Of a DNA stretch of 64,000 bases, positions 42,394 to 50,186 are shown piece by piece; positions within the stretch are counted from its first letter, which is position 1; the number at the start of each line of letters is the position of its first letter. Both the position numbers and the translations under genes were made by a program. This stretch comes from JAGXSE01 sp040757295 (GTDB lineage: Bacteria > Bacillota > PH28-bin88), in the NCBI GenBank assembly GCA_040757295.1, contig JBFLXH010000004.1:43764-107763 (forward strand), written 5' to 3'. The notes under the pieces are model-generated. The model ran no database searches. It worked only from the letters and a program-made list of their open reading frames with translations, and had not been told where the DNA came from.

Positions 42394-42624
42394 TTACTGT
42401 ATTATTTCTACAATAACTCTCTTCCCGGTTTTTGTTGCGGCGGCCTTTACCACAGTGCGAATTGCTTTTGCAATTCTCCCTTGTTTGCCGATTATTTTTC
42501 CCATGTCTTCCTCTGCCACTTTCAGTTCCAAAACCAAAGACTTATCCTTTTCAACCTGCTTTACTTGAACAAGGCCAGGGTTGTCTACCAATGCCTTCGC
42601 TAACACTTCCACCAAATTTTGCAT
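42394..42624 (-). CDS. khpA: RNA-binding KH-domain protein KhpA (YlqC)
   Basis: A 76-residue single KH-domain protein. VAEEDMGKIIGKQGRIAKAI carries the GxxG loop (GKQG). The start MQNLVEVLAKALVDNP is typical, with GGAGG eight bases upstream. KhpA forms a complex with KhpB/Jag and binds many RNAs, influencing cell division and elongation in some Firmicutes. It lies between rpsP and rimM as in relatives. Confidence 0.93.
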   Translation of the reverse strand: MQNLVEVLAKALVDNPGLVQVKQVEKDKSLVLELKVAEEDMGKIIGKQGRIAKAIRTVVKAAATKTGKRVIVEIIQ

Positions 42625-42648
42625 GAGGATAACCTCCATTTGGCCGAA

Positions 42649-42918
42649 TTAATTCTCTCCCCCTGCGACATGCTTTTGCCAGATACCTGCCCTTTTTAAG
42701 AGAGCCTTGGCTGTATCGGAAGGTTGAGCGCCTGTACCCAGCCACTTTAATGCCTTTTGTTCATCAATCTGAATCACTTCAGGCTGTTTGATGGGGTTAT
42801 AGTAACCTATTTCTTCAATAAACCTACCATCTCGTGGAGAACGGCTGTCAGCCACAACTAAACGGTAAAAGGGCTCTTTTTTAGCACCCATCCGTCTAAG
42901 CCTGATTTTGGTTGCCAT
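42649..42918 (-). CDS. rpsP: 30S ribosomal protein S16
   Basis: An 89-residue S16 with the typical start MATKIRLRRMGAKKEPFYRL and VVADSRSPRDGRFIEEIGYY. The GAQPSDTAKALLKRAG region near the C-terminus is also diagnostic. It sits between ffh and khpA, with AGGTGAG upstream of the ATG. Confidence 0.98.
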   Translation of the reverse strand: MATKIRLRRMGAKKEPFYRLVVADSRSPRDGRFIEEIGYYNPIKQPEVIQIDEQKALKWLGTGAQPSDTAKALLKRAGIWQKHVAGGEN

Positions 42919-42964
42919 GTTTTCTCACCTCCCTGCCATAATATTCTTACCAAAGCATCTTTAA

Positions 42965-44329
42965 TTAAAAAGGAAAGCCAAATAATCCTTTCTTACCTTT
43001 TTTCCCTTTACTTCCTTTGCCGAACCCTTGGGCTTCACCTAAGTGACGCATTAATTTGCGTGCCTCTTCAAATTGTTTAATTAAGCGATTGACATCCTGT
43101 ACCTTTGTACCGCTGCCCAAAGCAATTCGCCTCTTCCGGCTCCCGTTCAGGATGTCCGGATTACGCCTTTCTTGCGGAGTCATGGACTGAATTATGGCTT
43201 CTGTTTTAATAAGCTCTTTTTCATCAACCTGCATGTTTTTCAGCTGGCGAGCTCCTCCTAGCCCGGGAACCATTCTCAGGATTTCGTCCAGGGATCCCAT
43301 GGACTTCACCTGCTGCAACTGCAATAAAAAATCCTCCAGGGTAAACTGCTGCTGGCGCAGTTTCTTTTCCAGTTCCTTCGCCTTTTCGGCATCAATTGTC
43401 GCCTGCGCCTTTTCAATTAGGCTCAACACATCTCCCATGCCCAGTATCCTGGATGCCATCCGGTCGGGGAAAAATGGTTCTAAGGCATCCACCTTTTCTC
43501 CCATGCCGACAAATTTTACCGGGCAACCGGTAACAGCCCTAACTGAAAGAGCTGCCCCACCCCTGGTATCTCCATCCAGTTTGGTCAGGATTACCCCGTC
43601 CAACCCCAGGGCTTTATGAAAGGACTCGGCAACATTAACCGCATCCTGCCCCGTCATAGCATCTACAACAAGAAGGATTTCGTGGGTGTTAACAGCCTTT
43701 TTAATGCCGCGCAGTTCCTCCATTAATTCTTCATTTATGTGCAGCCGACCAGCTGTATCAATGATCATGTAGTCATTAGCGTTGATTTTGGCATGCTCCA
43801 AAGCAGCCATGACGATATTCACCGGGCTCATCTTGTCCCCGACAGCAAACACCGGCAGGCCTGACTGCTGGCCTAAAACCTGTAACTGTTTGATGGCCGC
43901 TGGCCGGTAAATATCGGCTGCCACCAATAGGGGTCTGCGCCCCTGTTTTTTTAACATATTTGCCAGCTTTGCAACTGAAGTTGTTTTTCCAGCTCCCTGC
44001 AAACCAACCAGCATTACAACGGTTGGGGGTTTGGAAGCAATAGCTAGTTTGCTTTGGGTACCACCCATCAGTTGGGTTAGTTCCTCATAGACGATTTTTA
44101 CCACCTGCTGTCCAGGGGTCAGGCTCCCAAGGACCTCCTGGCCAACAGCCCGCTCTCTAACTCTAGCAACAAAATCCTTCACTACTTTAAAGTTTACATC
44201 GGCTTCTAAAAGAGCAACTCGGACCTCGCGCATGGCTTCCGCCACATCGTTTTCCGAAATCTTGCCCTTACCGCGCAAACGCCGGAAGGTTTCTTGAAGT
44301 TTTTCAGCCAGACCGGAAAAGGCCGCCAT
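42965..44329 (-). CDS. ffh: Signal recognition particle protein Ffh
   Basis: A 454-residue SRP54 GTPase. The N domain (1-85) is followed by the G domain: MLVGLQGAGKTTSVAKLA near residue 104, DTAGRLH, and TKLDGDTRGGAALSV. The methionine-rich M domain follows, with SMTPQERRNPDILNGSRKRR binding 4.5S RNA and signal peptides. The C-terminus is Lys/Gly-rich (GFGKGSKGKKGKKGLFGFPF). It starts two bases after the ylxM stop. Confidence 0.98.
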   Translation of the reverse strand: MAAFSGLAEKLQETFRRLRGKGKISENDVAEAMREVRVALLEADVNFKVVKDFVARVRERAVGQEVLGSLTPGQQVVKIVYEELTQLMGGTQSKLAIASKPPTVVMLVGLQGAGKTTSVAKLANMLKKQGRRPLLVAADIYRPAAIKQLQVLGQQSGLPVFAVGDKMSPVNIVMAALEHAKINANDYMIIDTAGRLHINEELMEELRGIKKAVNTHEILLVVDAMTGQDAVNVAESFHKALGLDGVILTKLDGDTRGGAALSVRAVTGCPVKFVGMGEKVDALEPFFPDRMASRILGMGDVLSLIEKAQATIDAEKAKELEKKLRQQQFTLEDFLLQLQQVKSMGSLDEILRMVPGLGGARQLKNMQVDEKELIKTEAIIQSMTPQERRNPDILNGSRKRRIALGSGTKVQDVNRLIKQFEEARKLMRHLGEAQGFGKGSKGKKGKKGLFGFPF

Positions 44330-44331
44330 TT

Positions 44332-44691
44332 TTATGCCTCCTCATTCTCGCCGTCTGCCATCAAAAGCCGCAAAATCTCCATGATTATGGGCAAATTTTT
44401 GTCGAAATTCTTCTGCTCTCCGTTTTGAAACAAGTGGGATAACTTAATGAGCATCTGCTGCCTAGCCCTGTACCTTCCCAGGAGGCCGAGTTTTCTCTCA
44501 TAGGTTTCCAATACCTTCTCTGTGCGGCGCAGGGTATCGTACACTGCCTGCCGGCTGATTCCGTATTGTTCAGCAATTTCTCCCAAAGACAGATCATGGT
44601 GATAGTAGTATTCAATGAACTCTCGCTGCTTTTTGGTCAGTAAAGGAGCGTAAAAGTCAAATAGGTCTGCTATCCGGCGATGTTTTTCCAC
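44332..44691 (-). CDS. ylxM: YlxM-family SRP-associated DNA-binding protein
   Basis: A 119-residue all-helical protein with a sigma-70 region 4-like helix-turn-helix. LTKKQREFIEYYYHHDLSLG and EIAEQYGISRQAVYDTLRRT near residues 37-56 are the signature. It precedes ffh in most Firmicutes and has been linked to SRP function in streptococci. The product is likely cotranscribed from the promoter at 44740-44767. Confidence 0.94.
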   Translation of the reverse strand: MEKHRRIADLFDFYAPLLTKKQREFIEYYYHHDLSLGEIAEQYGISRQAVYDTLRRTEKVLETYERKLGLLGRYRARQQMLIKLSHLFQNGEQKNFDKNLPIIMEILRLLMADGENEEA

Positions 44692-44708
44692 GGTAAAACA
44701 CTCCGACC

Positions 44709-44730
44709 TGTTAAGGTTTTTTCCTTAACA
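44709..44730 (-). other. Hairpin in the ylxM-ffh leader
   Basis: TGTTAAGG and CCTTAACA pair over 8 bp around six A in the RNA, between the promoter and the ylxM start. There is no U tract after it. It may stabilise the mRNA 5' end. Confidence 0.4.
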
Positions 44731-44739
44731 CTATTTTCA

Positions 44740-44767
44740 ATGATAACAGATTTGCCCCATATGTCAA
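44740..44767 (-). promoter_or_regulatory. Sigma-A-type promoter of the ylxM-ffh-rpsP-khpA-rimM-trmD operon
   Basis: On the minus strand a consensus -35 TTGACA (44762-44767), 16-bp spacer, and -10 TATCAT (44740-44745) with an extended TGT. It lies in the 95-bp gap between mtaD and ylxM. Confidence 0.8.
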
Positions 44768-44786
44768 GTTCAAATGTTTTAATGGT

Positions 44787-46094
44787 TTAACCAGCCAGGC
44801 GTTTAGCCCGCCGGGCCGCTTCATAGCAGACTTTTTCCATATCGATGGTCTTTAACTCCCTATTCTCCATCACTATTTCCCCATCAATGATCACTGTATG
44901 GACATCCCCGGACTGGGCTGCATACACCAGGTGGGCCAAAACATCATGACAGGGATATAAGTGGGGCCGGTGGAAGTCAACAAGGATGATATCAGCCTTC
45001 ATGCCGGGACCCAAAACCCCTACTTCCCTAAGCCCTATAGCTTCAGCTCCATAACGGGTGGCCATTAGCAAGGCCTGGTATGAAGGGATTACCGTCGAAT
45101 CCGAAGTAAATACTTTGTGCAAGAGTGCGGCTGCCCGCATTTCCTCCATCATATCCAAATTGTTATTGCTGGCGGCCCCATCGGTTCCCAGGGCCACCTT
45201 GATGCCTGCCTGCAGCATCAGGGGAACCGGAGCCACGCCAGAGGCCAGCTTCATGTTGCTCTGGGGGTTATGAACAACTTTAACATCCCATTTCCGACAA
45301 ATCTCAATATCATTTTGCGTTAGATGGACACAATGAGCAGCCAGGACCGGGCGGGAAAACAGGCCTGTTTTCTCCAAATGCTCCACCGGAGTTCTTTGAT
45401 AAAGGTTATTGATGGTTTCCACTTCAGATTTTGTTTCTGCAATATGAATGTGTAGACCTACTCCAAGTTCTTCCGACCGGGCAACGACCTTTTTCAAATA
45501 ATCAGGGGGGCACGTATAGGGGGCATGGGGCCCCAACATGGCAGTAATACGCCCATTAGCCTGGCCATGCCATGTTTTTATGAAGTCAACGTTGTCCCGG
45601 AGTGCTTCATCCCCATTGGCCTGCACTCCGATTAACCCCCGGGAAAGGTTAGCCCTAATCCCGCTCTCAGCTACCGCCTCGGCAACCCGGTCCATCCAGA
45701 AGTACATGTCCGCAAAGGTGGTGGTGCCACCCCTGATCATCTCAATAATACACAGCATAGCGGCCCAATAAACATCGTCGGACTCCAGCCTGGATTCCAA
45801 GGGCCAGATTTTCTGTTCCAGCCACTGCATTAACGGCAGGTCATCAGCATAACCCCTGAGGAGTGTCATGGCTGCATGGGTATGGGCATTTACAAACCCG
45901 GGCATAGCCACCATCCCCCGGGCGGAGATTTCCTGATCTGCTTCCCATCCTGCAGGCTTGGTTCCCGGCGGACCAACCGATATGATAGTTGACCCTTCAA
46001 CGGCAATATCCCCGGCAAAATATAGGTCCCCAGGCTGGGATAAATCCTTTTCCATAGGCACAACAATACAGTCTTTGATCAGAAGGCGTTTCAT
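44787..46094 (-). CDS. mtaD: 5-methylthioadenosine/S-adenosylhomocysteine deaminase
   Basis: A 435-residue amidohydrolase of the MtaD/SsnA type. Metal ligands: GFVNAHTHAAMTLLRGYADD near residue 60, GVGLHIHIAETKSEVE, AAHCVHLTQNDIEI and KVALGTDGAASNNNLDMMEE. It deaminates methylthioadenosine or S-adenosylhomocysteine to the inosine forms. It is encoded next to mtnA and mtnP, which supports the methionine-salvage role. The start at 46094 follows AAGGGGGGATT. Confidence 0.9.
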   Translation of the reverse strand: MKRLLIKDCIVVPMEKDLSQPGDLYFAGDIAVEGSTIISVGPPGTKPAGWEADQEISARGMVAMPGFVNAHTHAAMTLLRGYADDLPLMQWLEQKIWPLESRLESDDVYWAAMLCIIEMIRGGTTTFADMYFWMDRVAEAVAESGIRANLSRGLIGVQANGDEALRDNVDFIKTWHGQANGRITAMLGPHAPYTCPPDYLKKVVARSEELGVGLHIHIAETKSEVETINNLYQRTPVEHLEKTGLFSRPVLAAHCVHLTQNDIEICRKWDVKVVHNPQSNMKLASGVAPVPLMLQAGIKVALGTDGAASNNNLDMMEEMRAAALLHKVFTSDSTVIPSYQALLMATRYGAEAIGLREVGVLGPGMKADIILVDFHRPHLYPCHDVLAHLVYAAQSGDVHTVIIDGEIVMENRELKTIDMEKVCYEAARRAKRLAG

Positions 46095-46146
46095 ATAATC
46101 CCCCCTTATAGACAAAGTGAAAGAACCTTAGGAATGAGACTTCTGT

Positions 46147-47160
46147 TTAGGCTTTCGTAAAAGGAGGTTTAAGGATCCCCCTGTCTGTGATATAACCGGT
46201 CACATACCTGCTGGGTGTAATATCAAAAGCCGGATTGTATACAGGCACTCCAGGCGGCGCTATAGCGGAGTTTCCAAGGATACATATCTCCTCAGGACTG
46301 CGCTCTTCGATGGGGATGTCCCTACCACTCATGATCTTAAAGTCAAAGGTTGATACCGGAGCAGCTATATAAAAGGGAACTTGATGGTGGTGAGCTAAAA
46401 CAGCCAAACTGTAGGTGCCAATCTTATTGGCAACATCGCCGTTCACGGCTATCCGGTCCGCCCCTACTACCACCAAGCTGATTTTCCCCTGTTGCAGCAG
46501 ATATCCGGCCATATTGTCGGCAATCAGTGTCACAGGGATCTGGTCCTGCATTAACTCCCAGGCTGTCAGCCTGGCCCCCTGCAACAAGGGCCTGGTCTCG
46601 CACGCGTAAACCGAGATGTTTTTCCCTGCCTGGTGAGCTGCCCTTATTACTCCTAAAGCAGTTCCATACCCACCCGTGGCCAAAGCCCCGGCATTGCAGT
46701 GGGTCAAGATTTGTGCACCGGCCTCAATCACCTGGTTTCCCCACCAACCGATCTGCCGGTTCATCTCCAGGTCCTCTCGATGAATGGCCAGAGCCTCTTC
46801 CTCCAAGGCAGGAACCCACCTATCAGGGGCCAGGCCTTCTATCTTAGTCAGCCTGGCCAGCATCCGTTCTAAGGCCCAAAAGAGATTTACCGCCGTAGGC
46901 CTGGTAGATGCAAGCTCCTTTGCCACTTCCCGTACATTATGAGCAAAATTAGAAAAGGATTCCCCTTGATACTCGGCTGCCCCCAAGACAAATCCGTAAG
47001 CTGCCGCAATACCGATGGCAGGAGCTCCCCGCACCTGCAGCCGGCGAATGGCTGCGGCAACCTGCCGGTAATCGCAACATTCCAGATATGTAACCTCTGC
47101 TGGCAGCCTGGTTTGGTCAAGCAGCTTCAGGCTGCCCTTTTCCCAAATAATACTGTCCAA
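46147..47160 (-). CDS. mtnA: S-methyl-5-thioribose-1-phosphate isomerase
   Basis: A 337-residue eIF2B-like isomerase converting methylthioribose 1-phosphate to methylthioribulose 1-phosphate. RGAPAIGIAAAYG, ILTHCNAGALATGGYGTALG (catalytic Cys) and VVGADRIAVNGDVANKIGTY (catalytic Asp) are visible. The start is a TTG (47160) after AAGGGGTGGGG, matching SIIWEKGSLKLLDQTRL homologues. A longer frame upstream overlaps the end of mtnP. Confidence 0.94.
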   Translation of the reverse strand: MDSIIWEKGSLKLLDQTRLPAEVTYLECCDYRQVAAAIRRLQVRGAPAIGIAAAYGFVLGAAEYQGESFSNFAHNVREVAKELASTRPTAVNLFWALERMLARLTKIEGLAPDRWVPALEEEALAIHREDLEMNRQIGWWGNQVIEAGAQILTHCNAGALATGGYGTALGVIRAAHQAGKNISVYACETRPLLQGARLTAWELMQDQIPVTLIADNMAGYLLQQGKISLVVVGADRIAVNGDVANKIGTYSLAVLAHHHQVPFYIAAPVSTFDFKIMSGRDIPIEERSPEEICILGNSAIAPPGVPVYNPAFDITPSRYVTGYITDRGILKPPFTKA

Positions 47161-47180
47161 AACCCCACCCCTTTCGACAC

Positions 47181-47975
47181 CTAAAACTGGCCCAATTCCC
47201 GCAGGGCTGCCCTGCAGCTGCATTCAACTTCTGCGGAAAAAGGCTGAGAAATAAAGCCCTGGATTACTTTGAGCAGATTGCCCTGAGTTTTGGCCATTGT
47301 GTCGACCACCTCCCGGTGGGTCAAGGGTTCACGAGAGATTCCCGCGGCATAATTTGTTACAACGGCTACGGTCATGTAGCATAGTTCTGCTTCTCTGGCC
47401 AGAATTACTTCCGGGACATTGGTCATACCCACCAAGTGCCCGCCAAAATGTTTAAACATAGTGATTTCGGCAGGAGTTTCAAATCTGGGCCCTTCCGTGC
47501 AAACATAGGTTCCTGTTGGATGTAGCTGGCAGAGTAACCCTTGCCAATCCTGGGCACAAATTATTTTACGCAGCCGCGGGCAATACGGCTCCGTTAAATC
47601 TATATGGACGACACCCTTTTCTCCACCATCGAAAAAAGTGGTTGGGCGCCCCTGGGTAAAATCTATAAACTGGTCCAACAAAACCAAATCCCCCGGCTTA
47701 AAGTACTCAACCAGGGAACCTACGGAGGCTGTTGCCAATACTTCCACAACTCCCAGTTGTTTTAAAGCCATAATGTTGGCCCGGTAATTAATTCGGTGAG
47801 GAGGAACTTGATGTCCTTTCCCATGACGGGCCAGGAATACTACTTGCCGATCTCCCCACTGACCCACATAGACAAAGGCCTGGCCATAATTGGTATCTAC
47901 AGTTCTTTCTTCGGTATTGAAACTTAGGGAATATACACTTGTTCCGCCAATAATGCCAACAGGCGGCATGGCCAT
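47181..47975 (-). CDS. mtnP: S-methyl-5'-thioadenosine (or -thioinosine) phosphorylase
   Basis: A protein of about 264 residues of the PNP/MTAP family that phosphorolyses methylthioadenosine to adenine and methylthioribose 1-phosphate, feeding MtnA. GIIGGTSVYSL near the N-terminus, LARHGKGHQVPPHRINYRAN, TEGPRFETPAEI and HLVGMTNVPEVILAREAELC are diagnostic. With MtaD in the cluster, deaminated methylthioinosine may be the true substrate; I cannot decide from sequence. GGGAGG precedes the ATG at 47975; another ATG two codons later has better spacing. Confidence 0.9.
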   Translation of the reverse strand: MAMPPVGIIGGTSVYSLSFNTEERTVDTNYGQAFVYVGQWGDRQVVFLARHGKGHQVPPHRINYRANIMALKQLGVVEVLATASVGSLVEYFKPGDLVLLDQFIDFTQGRPTTFFDGGEKGVVHIDLTEPYCPRLRKIICAQDWQGLLCQLHPTGTYVCTEGPRFETPAEITMFKHFGGHLVGMTNVPEVILAREAELCYMTVAVVTNYAAGISREPLTHREVVDTMAKTQGNLLKVIQGFISQPFSAEVECSCRAALRELGQF

Positions 47976-47997
47976 TTTGCCTCCCACCTTTTTTTAC

Positions 47998-48915
47998 TTA
48001 GTTTTCGTCGAAGAGGGCGTCAACAAATTCCTGGGGGTTAAAATCTTTCAGGTCCTCAATTCCTTCCCCAAAACCTATCAGTTTAACCGGCAGTTCCAGC
48101 TCTGAGGCGATGCCGATTACCACACCACCTTTGGCTGTGCCATCCAGCTTGGTCAAGACCAAGCCTGTCACTCCAACAGATTGGGTGAATAACTTGGCCT
48201 GAGACAAGGCGTTTTGGCCAGTGGTGGCATCCAGTACCAGCAGGACCTCCTGAGGCCCCCCCGCAATCTCTCTTTCCACAACCCGGCGCACTTTTTTAAC
48301 CTCTTCCATCAAGTTAGTTTTGGTCTGGAGCCGACCGGCAGTATCAATAATAACAACTTGGTATCCCCTGGACTTAGCGGCCTGGACGGCGTCATACGCT
48401 ACCGCAGCAGGGTCGGCCCCAGCCTGATGCTTCACTACCAACACCCCAGCCCTGTTTCCCCATATTTCCAGCTGTTCGATAGCGGCTGCCCTGAAAGTAT
48501 CACCGGCAGCTACTACGATACTGAACCCCTGGGATTTGACTTTATGGGCCAGCTTGCCAATGGTAGTTGTTTTTCCTACCCCATTTACACCCACAACCAG
48601 GATTACCCAAGGAAAGGGCGCTTTTATGTCTAACCCCTTGGCCGGTTGCTCCATCAGGTTAGCAATTTCCTGGCGCACCACATCCTTCATTCTGGCAGCT
48701 TCCCTGATTTTTCCCTCTTTGACCTTTTGCCGCACCCTTGACACCAATTTCATCGAGGTATTTACTCCCACATCGGCGGTAATCAGGATTTCCTCCAACC
48801 GCTCGAAAAAGTCCTCATCAATTTCTCCTTGTCCAGTGACCAGCTCGGTAATTTTACTGACAAACCCTTCCCGGGTTTTCATCAACCCTTCTTTTAACCG
48901 GTTAAAAAGACCCAT
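47998..48915 (-). CDS. ftsY: Signal recognition particle receptor FtsY
   Basis: A 305-residue SRP-type GTPase. It lacks the long acidic A domain of E. coli and starts directly with MGLFNRLKEGLMKTREGFVS. The G domain shows VVGVNGVGKTTTIGKLAH near residue 108, DTAGRLQTKTNLMEE, and LTKLDGTAKGGVV. It docks Ffh-ribosome complexes at the membrane. I place the start at the second ATG, which has GGGGGG upstream; the first (48933) sits in the foot of a hairpin. Confidence 0.97.
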   Translation of the reverse strand: MGLFNRLKEGLMKTREGFVSKITELVTGQGEIDEDFFERLEEILITADVGVNTSMKLVSRVRQKVKEGKIREAARMKDVVRQEIANLMEQPAKGLDIKAPFPWVILVVGVNGVGKTTTIGKLAHKVKSQGFSIVVAAGDTFRAAAIEQLEIWGNRAGVLVVKHQAGADPAAVAYDAVQAAKSRGYQVVIIDTAGRLQTKTNLMEEVKKVRRVVEREIAGGPQEVLLVLDATTGQNALSQAKLFTQSVGVTGLVLTKLDGTAKGGVVIGIASELELPVKLIGFGEGIEDLKDFNPQEFVDALFDEN

Positions 48916-48938
48916 TCCAAGCCCCCCAAACATAATAT

Positions 48939-48964
48939 CAGGTTAAGGCAGGAGCCTTAACCTG
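48939..48964 (-). terminator. Hairpin between the JAMM-like gene and ftsY
   Basis: CAGGTTAAGGC and GCCTTAACCTG form a perfect 11-bp stem with a 4-nt loop, about 20 bases after the upstream stop. On the minus strand only ATATTATGTTT follows, so it is a weak terminator or an mRNA processing element. Confidence 0.55.
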
Positions 48965-48982
48965 AATATTTTACCATGACCG

Positions 48983-50113
48983 CTAATTAATCTCAATGGT
49001 CTTGCACAAGCGGGTATAATCTTGGGCAATACCAAATTTCCTATTGCGGATATTGGCTTCTTCTTCAGGCGTGTCTGCCGAGAAAAACTGGAGGTTCAGT
49101 TTTTCCTCTTCATCGGCCAACTTAAAGAGGGAAGCCGTTGGCTCCAGGACAGTGGCCCCTTTGATTTCTCCATCCTTGTCATGCCCGATGGCAATTATGG
49201 GGCGTCCCCAGGAACCCGGACCGGCGCTGGCATCACCGATATGCATTACTCCAGTGCCCCCCGGATGGGTATGAACAATGACTGCCCTAGGATCCATATA
49301 CTCGCTATAAATAGAGCGCAAGGATTTTCCATCGATGTCGAGAGCGCTGGAAGCCATTAACCTGGCCGGCACAAATCCGATGCCTCCAGCCACGATGTGG
49401 CCCCAAGGGGAAACCCGACCGTTATCATCAACCAAGCCAACGGCCGCCACTTCTCTTCCCTGACCAATTTCAATCGAACGGCCTACCAGAGCCTCGGCCA
49501 TCTTGGCGTCTATCCCGTGGATATCCATCCGGGGCATTTTTTCCGTTTGCCCGCGGCGGTGTTCCAAAGGCAGTATCTTCCGGTCAACAACTGGCAGTTC
49601 TTCACCTACCTCCAGGTATCGGAGTTCTAACTGATGGCTGCGGCGCAGGACATTTTTTTCAGCCTCCATGGTTTTGGTTTCTAATGTAGCCAGGTTGAGC
49701 TTTTCGGCCTCTGTTGCAAGATCGAAATATTCCGATTTTGGATATACAATCCCAACTCCCGCAGCCCCCTCTGCTTTTACCCCGATGCAGATAATGGGAA
49801 TTCCAAAAAAGTCTACTGCAGATACATCAGTAATTAAACCGGTTTTCCCAGGCCTGGTGGTAATAAAAACAGCGTTATCCGGAAGCTGAGTTAAGCCTTC
49901 AACAATGGACTTTTCTCCCATATCAGCCACCCGACCTAACAGGCTGCGAAAAGGAATCCCTCCTAGACCCCCGTCAACAGGCTCTGTCATACTGGAAAGA
50001 TACCCTTCCTCGTCAACAAAGCCAATACTTCCCACATTCCGTCCCTGGCTCAGCTCCCTGGTCCGCTGGACCATTCGTTCAACGATTTCCCGACATATTC
50101 CTTTAACTTTCAT
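48983..50113 (-). CDS. Tandem-duplicated protein of unknown function with a JAMM-like HxHP...D motif
   Basis: A 376-residue soluble protein with no signal peptide. It is built from two copies of one module. Residues about 13-145 and 207-345 align throughout: GRNVGSIGFVDEEG with GREVAAVGLVDDNG, GIPIICIG with GRPIIAIG, and EAEKLNL with EEEKLNL. The second copy carries HTHPGGTGVMHIGD (H281, H283, H291, D294). This resembles the JAB1/MPN zinc site HxHP-x6-S-x2-D with His for Ser. The first copy has TTRPGKTGLITDVS there and cannot bind zinc the same way. A metallopeptidase or isopeptidase activity is possible but unproven. It lies 73 bp downstream of smc and upstream of ftsY. The family is unfamiliar to me beyond that. 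Confidence 0.7.
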   Translation of the reverse strand: MKVKGICREIVERMVQRTRELSQGRNVGSIGFVDEEGYLSSMTEPVDGGLGGIPFRSLLGRVADMGEKSIVEGLTQLPDNAVFITTRPGKTGLITDVSAVDFFGIPIICIGVKAEGAAGVGIVYPKSEYFDLATEAEKLNLATLETKTMEAEKNVLRRSHQLELRYLEVGEELPVVDRKILPLEHRRGQTEKMPRMDIHGIDAKMAEALVGRSIEIGQGREVAAVGLVDDNGRVSPWGHIVAGGIGFVPARLMASSALDIDGKSLRSIYSEYMDPRAVIVHTHPGGTGVMHIGDASAGPGSWGRPIIAIGHDKDGEIKGATVLEPTASLFKLADEEEKLNLQFFSADTPEEEANIRNRKFGIAQDYTRLCKTIEIN

Positions 50114-50186
50114 GTTTTGCCTCCTGCATGCTGCGGCTTTTTGCTATATTGTTTCCTGGAGCAGCCAAGGTATGCGTGAAGAAGTT

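Noticed and set aside
43194..43619. A 141-codon plus-strand frame inside ffh
   Set aside because: Antisense to the conserved Ffh G and M domains, Ser-rich and without any domain.
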